Assembly: GCF_000758625.1 (NCBI RefSeq)
Contig: NZ_CP009283.1
Span: forward strand, 6,580,001-6,644,000
Direction of reading: 5' to 3'
From: Paenibacillus sp. FSL R7-0273
GTDB lineage: Bacteria > Bacillota > Bacilli > Paenibacillales > Paenibacillaceae
Length of the DNA stretch: 64,000 bases
Shown here: piece by piece, positions 30,383-40,143 of the stretch
How the letters are laid out: each line of letters opens with the position of its first letter
Numbering within the stretch: position 1 is the stretch's first letter
The notes under the pieces: model-generated
What the model was told of the DNA's origin: nothing
The model's input: only the letters and a program-made list of their open reading frames with translations
The model's database searches: none
Made by a program: the position numbers and the translations under genes

Positions 30383-30473
30383 TTATGCCAACATATCAGG
30401 ATTATGCCAACTTCCCGGTGACCCCGCGCACAATAATCTTGAAAACTTGATCTGTATCAAGGATTATGCCGTT
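30383..30473. repeat. direct repeats TTATGCCAAC in the divergent promoter region
   Basis: TTATGCCAAC occurs at 30383-30392 and 30402-30411, 19 bp apart, and a variant TTATGCCGTT at 30464-30473. Read on the minus strand the copies give TTGGCATAA, so one copy could act as -35 (TTGGCA) and the next as -10 (CATAAG, 17-bp spacing) for the FNR-like gene. Confidence 0.6.
30447..30460 (+). promoter_or_regulatory. perfect FNR-type binding site
   Basis: TTGAT-CTGT-ATCAA matches the FNR consensus TTGAT-N4-ATCAA without a mismatch. Its centre (30453.5) is 41.5 bp from the start point predicted by the -10 box at 30483-30488, the position of a class II activator site. Confidence 0.85.
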
Positions 30474-30482
30474 CCTTCGCTT

Positions 30483-30488
30483 CATAAT
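30483..30488 (+). promoter_or_regulatory. -10 element of the V4R-cupin promoter
   Basis: CATAAT lies where an activator-dependent -10 should be relative to the FNR-type site; no -35 match is present, as expected for class II activation. A start near 30495 would leave a short leader carrying AGAGGAG at 30506-30512. Confidence 0.65.
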
Positions 30489-30522
30489 AGAGGTAGAGAG
30501 ATGATAGAGGAGATGGACAGCT

Positions 30523-30972
30523 ATGCAGCAGTATACTTTTGGAGATATGCGGAAGATGGACAGAGCCAGGCTTGGCAATATGGTGCCGCTGGAGCTGTTC
30601 CGTACGATAAGACTGATTGGCATGAACCAGGGTCTACCTATGGGCGGTAAAGGTACAACGCTAACTGTAGGAAGAAAAATCGGTGAGAGCCTTCCGGTTA
30701 CTAGTGTGGATGAGCTGCTGGCACTTTTTGAGGAGCTGAAAATCGGTATTCCGCGGATTGTCTATTCGGATGAGCACAGGATGAATATTGCTGTTGAGGA
30801 TTGCTTCTGTAAAGGCCTGCCGACACTGGAAGAAGAGAAAATGATTTGTGATTTAGAAGGTGCCATCCTGGAGGGAGCGTTGACTAAACTGTTTGGCCGC
30901 AGGGTAAGCGTAAGAGAAATTAAGTGTAATGCCACCGGTGATGAGTATTGTGAGTATGAAGTAAAGCTGTAA
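30523..30972 (+). CDS. V4R-domain protein, cysteine-rich
   Basis: This 149-aa protein is a V4R (4-vinyl reductase) domain with almost nothing added. V4R domains bind small hydrophobic or tetrapyrrole-like ligands in some proteins, but no function is fixed for stand-alone copies. Five cysteines (C94, C96, C109, C135, C143), including CFC and CNATGDEYC, could bind a metal or cluster. The C-terminal CNATGDEYCEYEV is typical of the family. AGAGGAG lies 10 nt before the ATG. It sits behind an FNR-type site and 37 bp before the cupin gene. Confidence 0.82.
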   Translation: MQQYTFGDMRKMDRARLGNMVPLELFRTIRLIGMNQGLPMGGKGTTLTVGRKIGESLPVTSVDELLALFEELKIGIPRIVYSDEHRMNIAVEDCFCKGLPTLEEEKMICDLEGAILEGALTKLFGRRVSVREIKCNATGDEYCEYEVKL

Positions 30973-31009
30973 CCCTAAGGGGAAAATCAAGAGAAAGCAG
31001 GAGATTACT

Positions 31010-31351
31010 ATGGAAAAGAAAAATATTAGCGAAGCTATTCAACATCTGGAGGAGCGTTTTACGAAAAAGGTGCTGTTTCAAAAGGGAGACAGTATAGTGT
31101 TCGTGCTTAATTTTATGCCAGGTCAAAAGCTTCCGGCGCACACTCATCCCGGAGCAGATGTGTACATTTATGCTCTCCAAGGAAAGGGCACCATTACTGT
31201 AAATGATGCTGACGAGGAATTTGCTGAGGGTGAAGTTATCCACATTGCGGATGATGAGGTTTTTGCTTATCGTAACAGCGGAACCACTCCGGCCAGTCTC
31301 CATGTTGTAATATCAAAGCTTCCGAGCGCAGCATACGCTAAAGAAATTTAA
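31010..31351 (+). CDS. small cupin-domain protein
   Basis: This 113-aa single cupin has motif 1 as GQKLPAHTHPGADVYIYAL, giving two His ligands (HTH) and Asp in place of the usual Glu. Motif 2, GEVIHIADDEVFAYRN, has Phe where the third metal His normally stands. Metal binding may be altered. Small cupins serve as enzymes or ligand sensors; this one cannot be assigned. GCAGGAG precedes the ATG, and the gene is the second of the V4R-cupin unit, closed by a terminator. Confidence 0.85.
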   Translation: MEKKNISEAIQHLEERFTKKVLFQKGDSIVFVLNFMPGQKLPAHTHPGADVYIYALQGKGTITVNDADEEFAEGEVIHIADDEVFAYRNSGTTPASLHVVISKLPSAAYAKEI

Positions 31352-31374
31352 ATATCGCTATAACCCGGATGTAA

Positions 31375-31414
31375 ACTCTATCTGCAGGAGAACTCTCCTG
31401 TGGATAGGGTTTTT
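31375..31414 (+). terminator. terminator after the cupin gene
   Basis: CTATC and GCAGGAG pair with CTCCTG and GATAG across an AACT loop, followed by GTTTTTG on the plus strand. Confidence 0.85.
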
Positions 31415-31421
31415 GTTATGT

Positions 31422-31459
31422 AAAAAAGCAGGAGCTCTTCCGAAGAAGAACTCCTGCTC
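31422..31459 (-). terminator. terminator after tuf
   Basis: AGCAGGAGTTCTTC pairs with GAAGAGCTCCTGCT on the minus strand and is followed by TTTTTT. It stands back to back with the cupin terminator. Confidence 0.93.
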
Positions 31460-31493
31460 TTATAATCGAACTATCCTAATGGATAGTGCCGAA

Positions 31494-32684
31494 TTACTTA
31501 GTGATTGTAGCTACGCTACCTGCACCAACTGTACGTCCGCCTTCACGAATGGAGAATTTAGTACCTTCTTCAATCGCGATTGGGGAGATCAGTTGTACGG
31601 TTACAGTGATGTTATCACCAGGCATAACCATTTCAGTACCTTCTGGCAGGTTGATGATACCAGTTACGTCAGTTGTACGGAAGTAGAACTGTGGACGGTA
31701 ACCAGTGAAGAATGGTTTGTGACGTCCGCCTTCTTCTTTAGTCAGAACGTAGATCTGAGCACTGAACTCAGTGTGTGGCTTAACGGAGTTTGGCTTAGCC
31801 AATACTTGACCGCGCTCGATGTTGTTACGGTCAACACCACGCAGCAGTGCGCCGATGTTGTCGCCAGCTTGAGCGGAATCCAGCAATTTACGGAACATTT
31901 CTACGCCCGTTACTACTGATTTCTTAGTTTCTTCGTGAATACCAACGATTTCGATTTCTTCTCCGACTTTAACTGTTCCGCGTTCTACGCGGCCAGTTGC
32001 CACGGTACCGCGGCCAGTGATGGAGAATACGTCCTCGACAGGCATCAAGAAAGGCTTGTCAGTTGCACGTTCTGGAAGTGGGATGTAAGTGTCGATAGTT
32101 TCGAACATTTCAACAATCTTGTTAGCCCACTCACCTTCAGGGTTCTGCAGAGCTTCACGAGCAGAACCACGAACGATTGGAGTGTCATCGCCTGGGAAGT
32201 CGTATTCGCTCAGAAGGTCGCGAACTTCCATTTCAACCAGTTCCAAGAGCTCTTCGTCTTCAACCATGTCGCATTTGTTCAGGAATACAACAATGTAAGG
32301 AACGCCTACCTGACGGGAGAGCAGGATGTGCTCGCGAGTCTGTGGCATTGGGCCGTCAGCTGCGGATACAACCAGGATTGCTCCGTCCATCTGCGCTGCG
32401 CCAGTGATCATGTTTTTAACATAGTCGGCGTGTCCAGGGCAGTCTACGTGTGCGTAGTGACGGTTAGGAGTTTCATATTCAACGTGAGCTGTGGAGATAG
32501 TGATACCACGTTCGCGCTCTTCTGGAGCTTTATCGATTTGGTCGAAAGCTACAGCAGCACCGCCGTATTTTTTGGACAATACAATAGTGATTGCTGCAGT
32601 AAGAGTCGTTTTACCATGGTCGACGTGACCGATAGTACCGATGTTAACGTGTGGTTTGTTACGTTCAAACTTTGCCTTTGCCAT
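31494..32684 (-). CDS. tuf: elongation factor Tu
   Basis: EF-Tu (396 aa) brings aminoacyl-tRNA to the ribosome. GTPase motifs [17 protein letters not shown] and NKCD are intact, followed by the two beta-barrel domains and the terminal [20 protein letters not shown] lies 10 nt before the ATG. It follows fusA by 109 bp as in the str operon and ends at a strong terminator. Confidence 0.99.
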   Translation of the reverse strand: MAKAKFERNKPHVNIGTIGHVDHGKTTLTAAITIVLSKKYGGAAVAFDQIDKAPEERERGITISTAHVEYETPNRHYAHVDCPGHADYVKNMITGAAQMDGAILVVSAADGPMPQTREHILLSRQVGVPYIVVFLNKCDMVEDEELLELVEMEVRDLLSEYDFPGDDTPIVRGSAREALQNPEGEWANKIVEMFETIDTYIPLPERATDKPFLMPVEDVFSITGRGTVATGRVERGTVKVGEEIEIVGIHEETKKSVVTGVEMFRKLLDSAQAGDNIGALLRGVDRNNIERGQVLAKPNSVKPHTEFSAQIYVLTKEEGGRHKPFFTGYRPQFYFRTTDVTGIINLPEGTEMVMPGDNITVTVQLISPIAIEEGTKFSIREGGRTVGAGSVATITK

Positions 32685-32793
32685 TTGAACAGTTCCTCCT
32701 TTAATGTGGGGTCCTTATATTTGAGCCGTCCGCCTATATGCAATTCTATGATGACTTAAGTGTAATATCCGGACGGCAAGTTAAAAATGGTGA

Positions 32794-34872
32794 CTATTCT
32801 CCACCCTTGTTCTTGGAAATGATTTCTTCAGCAATGGATTTAGGTACTTCCTCATAGTGAGAAAGCTCCATTGAGAATACGCCACGTCCTTGAGTACCGG
32901 AACGGAGAGTTGTGGAGTATCCGAACATTTCGGACAAAGGCACCTTAGCACGGATAATTTGAGCACCACCACGGGAATCCATACCTTCGATTCTGCCGCG
33001 ACGGGAGTTCAGCATACCCATAACATCGCCCATGTATTCCTCAGGAACAGTTACTTCCACTTTCATGATTGGCTCAAGCAGAGCAGGCTTACACTTGTCT
33101 TTAGCTGCTTTGAGCGCCATCGATCCGGCAATTTTAAATGCCATTTCGTTGGAGTCAACATCATGGTATGAACCATCAACGATGGTTGCCTTAACGTCCA
33201 CAAGCGGGAAGCCTGCGATAACGCCGTTTTTCATTTGCTCTTCAATACCGGCAAGTGCAGGAGCGATGTATTCTCTTGGTACAGAACCACCGACAACTTT
33301 ACTTTCGAATTGGCTGCCAGTACCCGGCTCGAGAGGTTCGAATTCAACCCATACGTGACCATACTGACCGCGACCGCCGGACTGGCGAACGAATTTACCT
33401 TCAACACGTGCTGGTGCTTTGAATGTTTCGCGGTAAGCAACCTGTGGTTTACCCACGTTGGTTTCTACTTTGAATTCGCGGCGCATACGGTCGATGATAA
33501 TGTCAAGGTGAAGCTCACCCATACCTGCCAGGATGGTTTGGCCAGTTTCTTCATCAGTATGCGCACGAAGAGTTGGATCCTCTTCAGTCAGCTTACCGAG
33601 AGCAACGCCCAATTTATCTTGGTCGGCTTTGGTTTTTGGTTCAACTGCGATTTCGATAACCGGATCAGGGAAGTTCATGGATTCCAGGATTACCGGGTGC
33701 TTCTCATCGCAAAGGGTATCGCCAGTACTTGTGTCCTTCAGACCAACAGCTGCTGCGATATCACCAGCGTAAACGATGGAGATTTCTTGACGGCTGTTAG
33801 CATGCATCTGCAGAATACGGCCGATACGCTCACGTTTGCCCTTAGTAGCGTTAACTACGTAAGAACCGGATTCCAGGACACCGGAGTATACACGGAAGAA
33901 CGTGAGTTTACCAACATAAGGGTCAGTCATGATTTTAAATGCCAGTGCTGAGAATGGTTCTTCGTCCGAAGAGTGACGAACCGCTTCAGTTCCGTCATCC
34001 AGATGACCTTGAATAGCCGGTACATCTACTGGGGATGGCAAGTAATCAACGACAGCGTCCATCATCAGCTGAACGCCCTTATTGCGGTAGGAGGATCCAA
34101 CGATTACAGGGAAGATTTTAACTTCTACTACGCCTTTGCGCAGAGCAGCTTTGATCTCTTCAACTGTAATTTCTTCACCTTCCAGGTACTTCATAGTCAG
34201 ATCTTCGTCAAGTTCTGCAACCTTTTCGATCAGCTCAAGACGCAGAGTCTCAACTTGTTCCAGATAGTCAGCCGGAATTTCCGTTACTTCGATGTTTTGG
34301 CCCAGATCATCTTTGAAGATGTGAGCTTTTTGCTCAACCAGGTCAATGATACCAACGAAGTCGTTCTCAGCGCCAATTGGCAGTTGAATTGCAACTGCAT
34401 TGGCTTGCAGGCGATCACGCATGCTCTCAACAACGTTAAGGAAGTCCGCACCGATGATATCCATTTTGTTTACATATGCGATACGAGGTACGCCGTACCG
34501 GTCAGCCTGTCTCCATACAGTTTCAGACTGAGGCTCAACGCCTTCTTTCGCACTGAAAACACCAACTGCTCCATCCAATACACGTAGGGAACGTTCAACT
34601 TCAACTGTGAAGTCAACGTGTCCTGGAGTATCAATGATATTGATGCGGTGACCCTTCCAAGAAGCAGTTGTAGCAGCGGAAGTAATCGTAATTCCGCGCT
34701 CTTGTTCTTGTTCCATCCAGTCCATTGTAGCTGCACCCTCGTGAACTTCACCGATTTTGTGCGTACGGCCTGTATAGAAAAGAATCCGCTCAGTGGTAGT
34801 AGTTTTACCAGCATCAATATGCGCCATGATCCCGATATTACGTGTATTTTTTAAGGAGAACTCTCTTGCCAT
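32794..34872 (-). CDS. fusA: elongation factor G
   Basis: EF-G (692 aa) drives translocation and, with RRF, ribosome recycling. [36 protein letters not shown] and NKMD mark the GTPase domain; the [15 protein letters not shown] region belongs to domain IV. No odd residue was noticed in the parts linked to fusidic acid binding, but this was not checked in detail. GAAGGGAG precedes the ATG. Confidence 0.99.
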   Translation of the reverse strand: MAREFSLKNTRNIGIMAHIDAGKTTTTERILFYTGRTHKIGEVHEGAATMDWMEQEQERGITITSAATTASWKGHRINIIDTPGHVDFTVEVERSLRVLDGAVGVFSAKEGVEPQSETVWRQADRYGVPRIAYVNKMDIIGADFLNVVESMRDRLQANAVAIQLPIGAENDFVGIIDLVEQKAHIFKDDLGQNIEVTEIPADYLEQVETLRLELIEKVAELDEDLTMKYLEGEEITVEEIKAALRKGVVEVKIFPVIVGSSYRNKGVQLMMDAVVDYLPSPVDVPAIQGHLDDGTEAVRHSSDEEPFSALAFKIMTDPYVGKLTFFRVYSGVLESGSYVVNATKGKRERIGRILQMHANSRQEISIVYAGDIAAAVGLKDTSTGDTLCDEKHPVILESMNFPDPVIEIAVEPKTKADQDKLGVALGKLTEEDPTLRAHTDEETGQTILAGMGELHLDIIIDRMRREFKVETNVGKPQVAYRETFKAPARVEGKFVRQSGGRGQYGHVWVEFEPLEPGTGSQFESKVVGGSVPREYIAPALAGIEEQMKNGVIAGFPLVDVKATIVDGSYHDVDSNEMAFKIAGSMALKAAKDKCKPALLEPIMKVEVTVPEEYMGDVMGMLNSRRGRIEGMDSRGGAQIIRAKVPLSEMFGYSTTLRSGTQGRGVFSMELSHYEEVPKSIAEEIISKNKGGE

Positions 34873-34920
34873 GGAATTGGGTCTCCCTTCAAAATATAAG
34901 TTATTTTAACAGCTATGATC

Positions 34921-35391
34921 CTACCAGCGGTAGTGAGCAAACGCTTTGTTCGCTTCAGCCATTTTGTGTGTATCTTCGCGTTTCTTAACAGAAGCGCCTG
35001 TGTTGTTGGAAGCATCGATAATCTCAGCCGCCAAACGCTCTTCCATAGTCTTCTCACCGCGGTTGCGTGAGTAGTTTACGAGCCAACGTAATCCCAGAGC
35101 AGTACGTCTCTCAGGTTTAACCTCGATAGGTACCTGGTAGTTAGCACCGCCGACACGGCGAGCCTTAACTTCCAGAACTGGCATGATATTCTTGATGGCA
35201 GCTTCGAAAACTTCCATCGGTTCTTTACCAGTACGTTCTTGGATCAATTTAAACGAATTGTACAGAATGCTTTGAGCGACACCTCTTTTACCACCCAGCA
35301 TAATGCGGTTGATCAAACGAGTAACCAACTTGCTATTATACAATGGATCTGGCAATACATCTCTCTTAGTAACTGGACCTTTGCGTGGCAT
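34921..35391 (-). CDS. rpsG: 30S ribosomal protein S7
   Basis: S7 (156 aa) nucleates the 30S head and is the repressor of the str operon in E. coli. [16 protein letters not shown] and [23 protein letters not shown], close to the C terminus, are diagnostic. AAGGGGGATATCC precedes the ATG. It lies between rpsL and fusA. Confidence 0.99.
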   Translation of the reverse strand: MPRKGPVTKRDVLPDPLYNSKLVTRLINRIMLGGKRGVAQSILYNSFKLIQERTGKEPMEVFEAAIKNIMPVLEVKARRVGGANYQVPIEVKPERRTALGLRWLVNYSRNRGEKTMEERLAAEIIDASNNTGASVKKREDTHKMAEANKAFAHYRW

Positions 35392-35436
35392 GGATATCCC
35401 CCTTTCTTAAATGTTTATTATTCAGGAATTGCAATC

Positions 35437-35856
35437 TTATTTCTTAACCTTAGGACGTTTCGCACCATACTTGGAGCGAGCCTGCATACGATTAGCTACG
35501 CCTGCTGTATCCAGAGCGCCGCGAACGATGTGATAACGAACTCCCGCAAGGTCCTTAACTTTACCTCCGCGCAGCAATACTACGCTGTGCTCTTGAAGGT
35601 TGTGTCCGATACCCGGAATGTAAGCAGTCACCTCAAGACGGTTCGTCAAACGAACACGGGCATACTTACGAAGTGCGGAGTTTGGTTTACGTGGTGTCAT
35701 TGTACCTACACGAGTGCAGACACCGCGTTTCTGCGGAGCGCTCAAATTTGTACTCTCACGCTTGAGGGCGTTGAACCCTTTTTGAAGAGCGGGAGACTTC
35801 GATTTCTCGATTTTGGCTTGACGGCCCTTACGAACCAGTTGATTGATAGTTGGCAT
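35437..35856 (-). CDS. rpsL: 30S ribosomal protein S12
   Basis: S12 (139 aa) is part of the decoding centre. [13 protein letters not shown] is the standard start; AAGGGGGTG lies 9 nt before the ATG at 35854-35856, so the open frame to 35892 is not used. The streptomycin-relevant loops read [11 protein letters not shown] and [11 protein letters not shown], with both key lysines unchanged. Confidence 0.99.
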   Translation of the reverse strand: MPTINQLVRKGRQAKIEKSKSPALQKGFNALKRESTNLSAPQKRGVCTRVGTMTPRKPNSALRKYARVRLTNRLEVTAYIPGIGHNLQEHSVVLLRGGKVKDLAGVRYHIVRGALDTAGVANRMQARSKYGAKRPKVKK

Positions 35857-35990
35857 TTGTTGTGCCACCCCCTTCCTGAAATAGTAATCCATTTACGAAC
35901 TTTAAGTCCACAGACCCAGGCGGTTCATAAAAAGACAAATGAAAAGTCTTTGCTGCCGAAGTACACCCCGGTACAAAAACATCTTTCGTG

Positions 35991-36242
35991 CTATTGTTTT
36001 AAGACGGCTGCCATAGCAGCACCAACTTCGATACCACAGGCCTTGCCCAAATTCAGCATTGTATCTACATAAGTGATCTTAACACCTTGTTTGTTGCAAA
36101 GCATAATAATTCTGGAAGTAATCCGTTGATCTCCGTCCTCTGCCACATAGACTTCTGCGGCCTGGCCCAATTCCACCGCTTTGACGGTTTGTTTGGTACC
36201 GATCTTGACCTGAGCATCTTGTAATCCTCTGTCATCAGTCAT
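35991..36242 (-). CDS. rplGB: L7Ae-family ribosomal protein (YbxF/RplGB)
   Basis: This 83-aa L7Ae/L30e-fold protein binds kink-turn RNA; the B. subtilis counterpart (YbxF, 82 aa) is a minor ribosome-associated protein. KIGTKQTVKAVELGQAAEVYVAEDGD carries the RNA-contact region, given here as part of one 26-residue block beginning near residue 12. TTGGAGG lies 10 nt before the ATG at 36240-36242. It lies between rpoC and rpsL as in B. subtilis and has a strong promoter directly upstream. Confidence 0.94.
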   Translation of the reverse strand: MTDDRGLQDAQVKIGTKQTVKAVELGQAAEVYVAEDGDQRITSRIIMLCNKQGVKITYVDTMLNLGKACGIEVGAAMAAVLKQ

Positions 36243-36296
36243 AATATCATTACCTCCAATGAAGAAGAATAACAAGGCCACTCACGCACCTTAGAC

Positions 36297-36325
36297 ATAT
36301 TAGCATTATCAGAAGATGAAGTCAA
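36297..36325 (-). promoter_or_regulatory. SigA promoter of the rplGB-rpsL-rpsG-fusA-tuf unit
   Basis: TTGACT (36320-36325), 17 bp and TAATAT (36297-36302) with TGC in front of the -10 (an extended -10 feature), on the minus strand. Confidence 0.87.
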
Positions 36326-36365
36326 GCAAATCAGTAATAATTTTATTGAATTTCACAACAGGCAG

Positions 36366-36397
36366 CCGCGCCGCGGATGATTAAGCCCGCGGCGCGG
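36366..36397 (-). repeat. GC-only inverted repeat after rpoC
   Basis: CCGCGCCGCGG (36366-36376) and CCGCGGCGCGG (36387-36397) form a perfect 11-bp all-GC stem with a 10-nt loop. There is no T tract on the minus strand, so it is not a classical intrinsic terminator. Confidence 0.75.
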
Positions 36398-36421
36398 AAT
36401 CTGCTTGCCATGATAATTTCA

Positions 36422-39400
36422 TTATTCGGCTGGAACCGCTTCTTGAGCTTCTTGCTCGCTCTCTTCATTCGGATCATTCAGCTTCACATTACGGTAACGG
36501 TTCATACCTGTTCCGGCAGGAATCAGCTTACCGATGATAACATTTTCTTTCAGTCCAAGAAGCTTATCCACTTTACCCTTAATTGCTGCATCGGTCAGGA
36601 CGCGGGTAGTTTCTTGGAAGGATGCTGCAGACAGGAAGGAATCCGTCTCCAGGGAAGCCTTGGTAATACCGAGCAATACCGGTTTGGCAACTGCCGGCTC
36701 CTTACCTGAAAGAATAGCTTCCTTGTTGGCTGCTTCAAATTCCTGAATATCCGCAAAGGCACCCGGAAGAAGAGTAGTCTCTCCGGCGTCGATAATACGG
36801 ATTTTGCGCAGCATCTGCTTAATCATAACTTCAATGTGCTTATCGTTAATTTCTACGCCCTGGTTACGATATACGCGTTGGACTTCCTGCAGAATGTAGT
36901 TCTGCACCCCGCGGATACCCTTAATGCGCAGCATTTCTTTAGGGTCAATAGAACCGTCAGTCAGCTCATCCCCGGCTTCAATCTCCTGGCCTTCGCTGAC
37001 ACGCAGACGTGAACCGTAAGTGATGGAATAAGTTTTGGATTCAGCTTCACCTTGAACCTCGATTTCACGGCGGTCCTTCGTTTCGCGGATTTCCTTAATT
37101 ACCCCGTCAATCTCACTGATTGTAGCCTGACCTTTAGGGTTACGGGCCTCAAAGAGCTCCTGGATACGCGGCAAACCTTGCGTGATGTCATCACCGGCAA
37201 CACCCCCGGTATGGAACGTACGCATGGTAAGCTGGGTTCCCGGCTCACCGATGGATTGTGCGGCAATAATACCTACAGCTTCACCGATTTCCACGAATTT
37301 ACCTGTTGCCAGGTTACGTCCGTAGCATTTTTTGCAGACCCCGTGACGGGCACGGCAGCTCAGTACAGAACGGATTTGCAGCTTGGTTACGCCTGCATTA
37401 ACAATCTCTTCAGCCTTATCAGAGTCAATCAGATCGTTACGGTGAACGATGATTTCCTTGGTTTCCGGATGACGGACTGTTTCGAAGGAATAACGGCCTT
37501 CAATACGGTCGTACAGATCCTCGATAACTTCCTTACCATCCTGGATACGGCTTACGGTGAAGCCTTTATCCGTACCGCAATCCTCTTCACGCACGATAAC
37601 GTCCTGGGCCACGTCTACGAGACGGCGGGTCAGGTAACCGGAATCCGCTGTACGCAGCGCTGTATCGGCCAGACCTTTACGCGCTCCGTGCGTCGAGATA
37701 AAGTACTCGAGGACGGTCAGACCTTCACGGAAGTTCGCTTTAATCGGCAATTCGAAGATACGGCCGGATGGTGTCGCCATCAGTCCGCGCATACCGCCCA
37801 GCTGGGTGATCTGCGATTTGTTACCGCGCGCCTTGGAATCAACCATGAGCATGATCGAGTTGAAACGGTCCATCGACTTCAGCAGGATGTTCGTAAGTTC
37901 ATCCTTAGTCTTCGACCAGATTTCAATAACACGGTCATAACGCTCGTCATTGGTGATCAGACCACGACGGTACTGGTTGGCAACCACATTAACCTTAGCA
38001 TCTGACTCTTCAAGGATCTTAGTCTTTTCATCAGGTACTACAACGTCTGATACGGCAACTGTTACACCGGAACGTGTGGAATACGTGAATCCCAGCTGTT
38101 TGATCTTGTCAAGAATCATAGATGTTTTGGTTGTGTGGTAGGTCTCGAAGCAGCGTGCAATAATCAGACCGAGATATTCTTTACCTACAGCACTTGCATC
38201 CTCAGCACTCATGATGCGTTCACGGATATCGGCGCCTTTTTCGTAGATGAAGTATTTCTCAGGTGTTCCCTGCAGCAGGTTCGCTTTGGTAGCTTCGTTG
38301 ATATATGGGAAACTGCTCGGATAAATTTCATTGAAGATAATTTTACCGATTGTTGTAATCAGCATTGCGTTTTGCTGCTCTTCTGTAAAGTTGGTTTTAC
38401 CCAGTGCTTTAACAGGAATAGCCACACGTGCATGCAGACCTGCTGTTCCGCGCTGATAAGCTGATACAGCCTCATTCACATTACGCAGGATCATACCTGT
38501 GCCTTTTTCTTCCTTGTTGTCCATAGTCAGGTAGAATGTACCCAAGACCATATCCTGGGAAGGAGTAACAACCGGCTTACCATCCTTAGGGTTAAGGATA
38601 TTACCGGATGCAAGCATCAGGAGACGTGCTTCAGCCTGGGCTTCAGCTGACAGAGGAACGTGCACCGCCATCTGGTCACCGTCAAAGTCGGCATTGTAAG
38701 CCGTACATACGAGCGGGTGAAGACGGATAGCATGGCCTTCTACCAGAATCGGTTCAAATGCCTGGATACCGAGTCTGTGCAGCGTAGGGGCACGGTTCAG
38801 AAGAACCGGATGCTCTCTGATTACTTCTTCAAGGACATCCCATACTTCAGGGCTTACGCGTTCAACCTTGCGCTTCGCACTCTTGATGTTATGGGCGAGA
38901 CCTTTGTTAACCAGTTCTTTCATTACGAACGGCTTGAAGAGCTCCAGAGCCATTTTCTTCGGAAGACCGCATTGGTACATCTTCAGATAAGGTCCTACAA
39001 CGATAACAGAACGTCCGGAGTAGTCAACACGCTTACCGAGCAAGTTCTGGCGGAAACGGCCCTGTTTACCTTTCAGCATATGGCTGAGCGATTTGAGCGG
39101 ACGGTTACCAGGACCTGTTACAGGACGGCCGCGGCGGCCGTTGTCGATCAGAGCATCGACAGCTTCCTGAAGCATCCGTTTCTCATTCTGCACGATGATA
39201 TCAGGAGCGCCGAGATCAAGCAGTCTCTTAAGACGGTTGTTGCGGTTGATTACGCGGCGGTACAGGTCATTAAGGTCAGACGTAGCAAAACGGCCGCCAT
39301 CCAGTTGAACCATCGGGCGAAGCTCCGGAGGAATAACCGGAAGCACATCCATGATCATCCAATCAGGTTTGTTGCCGGAGTTACGGAAGGCCTCAATAAC

Positions 39401-40033
39401 TTCTAGGCGTTTGATCGCCCGGTTGCGGCGCTGGCCTTGTGCCGTGCGCAGCTCTTCCTTGAGGAATTCCAATTCTTTATCGATATCGATATCCTGAAGA
39501 AGTTTTTTGACTGCTTCAGCACCCATGCCTGCCTGGAACCCGTAGCCGTATTTTTCACGGTAGCTGCGGTATTCTTTTTCGGACAGAAGCTGCTTCTTCT
39601 CCAGCGGTGTTTCACCCGGATCCGTTACAACATAGGACGCGAAGTAGATAATCTCTTCCAGAGATCTTGGGGACATGTCCAGAGCCAGACCCATACGGCT
39701 TGGAATACCTTTGAAGTACCAGATATGAGATACCGGAGCTGCCAGCTCGATATGGCCCATACGTTCGCGGCGCACTTTAGCGCGGGTAACTTCCACGCCG
39801 CAGCGGTCGCAGACAACGCCCTTATAACGGACGCGTTTGTATTTACCACAGTGACATTCCCAGTCTTTTTGCGGTCCAAAAATACGCTCGCAGAACAAGC
39901 CTTCTTTTTCCGGTTTTAGCGTACGGTAGTTGATGGTTTCCGGTTTTTTTACTTCTCCGCGGGACCAAGAACGAATTTTTTCCGGAGAAGCAAGCCCGAT
40001 TTTCATAAATTCAAAATTGTTAACGTCCAACAA
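36422..40033 (-). CDS. rpoC: RNA polymerase beta' subunit
   Basis: RpoC (1203 aa, about the B. subtilis size) carries the active-site [12 protein letters not shown], in which the three Asp bind catalytic Mg, the N-terminal zinc site [20 protein letters not shown], in part, and the second [13 protein letters not shown]. The start is TTG (40031-40033), 7 nt after AAGGAGGG; it gives LDVNNFEF, the N terminus usual in Bacillota. It follows rpoB by 110 bp. Confidence 0.99.
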   Translation of the reverse strand: MLDVNNFEFMKIGLASPEKIRSWSRGEVKKPETINYRTLKPEKEGLFCERIFGPQKDWECHCGKYKRVRYKGVVCDRCGVEVTRAKVRRERMGHIELAAPVSHIWYFKGIPSRMGLALDMSPRSLEEIIYFASYVVTDPGETPLEKKQLLSEKEYRSYREKYGYGFQAGMGAEAVKKLLQDIDIDKELEFLKEELRTAQGQRRNRAIKRLEVIEAFRNSGNKPDWMIMDVLPVIPPELRPMVQLDGGRFATSDLNDLYRRVINRNNRLKRLLDLGAPDIIVQNEKRMLQEAVDALIDNGRRGRPVTGPGNRPLKSLSHMLKGKQGRFRQNLLGKRVDYSGRSVIVVGPYLKMYQCGLPKKMALELFKPFVMKELVNKGLAHNIKSAKRKVERVSPEVWDVLEEVIREHPVLLNRAPTLHRLGIQAFEPILVEGHAIRLHPLVCTAYNADFDGDQMAVHVPLSAEAQAEARLLMLASGNILNPKDGKPVVTPSQDMVLGTFYLTMDNKEEKGTGMILRNVNEAVSAYQRGTAGLHARVAIPVKALGKTNFTEEQQNAMLITTIGKIIFNEIYPSSFPYINEATKANLLQGTPEKYFIYEKGADIRERIMSAEDASAVGKEYLGLIIARCFETYHTTKTSMILDKIKQLGFTYSTRSGVTVAVSDVVVPDEKTKILEESDAKVNVVANQYRRGLITNDERYDRVIEIWSKTKDELTNILLKSMDRFNSIMLMVDSKARGNKSQITQLGGMRGLMATPSGRIFELPIKANFREGLTVLEYFISTHGARKGLADTALRTADSGYLTRRLVDVAQDVIVREEDCGTDKGFTVSRIQDGKEVIEDLYDRIEGRYSFETVRHPETKEIIVHRNDLIDSDKAEEIVNAGVTKLQIRSVLSCRARHGVCKKCYGRNLATGKFVEIGEAVGIIAAQSIGEPGTQLTMRTFHTGGVAGDDITQGLPRIQELFEARNPKGQATISEIDGVIKEIRETKDRREIEVQGEAESKTYSITYGSRLRVSEGQEIEAGDELTDGSIDPKEMLRIKGIRGVQNYILQEVQRVYRNQGVEINDKHIEVMIKQMLRKIRIIDAGETTLLPGAFADIQEFEAANKEAILSGKEPAVAKPVLLGITKASLETDSFLSAASFQETTRVLTDAAIKGKVDKLLGLKENVIIGKLIPAGTGMNRYRNVKLNDPNEESEQEAQEAVPAE

Positions 40034-40143
40034 GGAGCAACCCTCCTTAACCTATATCCTGATTTAGTACCGTTGGCCCTCCCTTGACAGTTAAATCAAA
40101 AGAGGGCACGGTCCTTTTAATAAATGTATATCTTGACTACGGA

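Noticed and set aside
30447..30650. Open frame beginning at the FNR-type site
   Set aside because: It overlaps the V4R gene in another frame and contains the promoter elements; the V4R frame has the family match and ribosome site.
37052..38005. 317-codon open frame antisense to rpoC
   Set aside because: It is a mirror of highly biased rpoC codons; no initiation signals.
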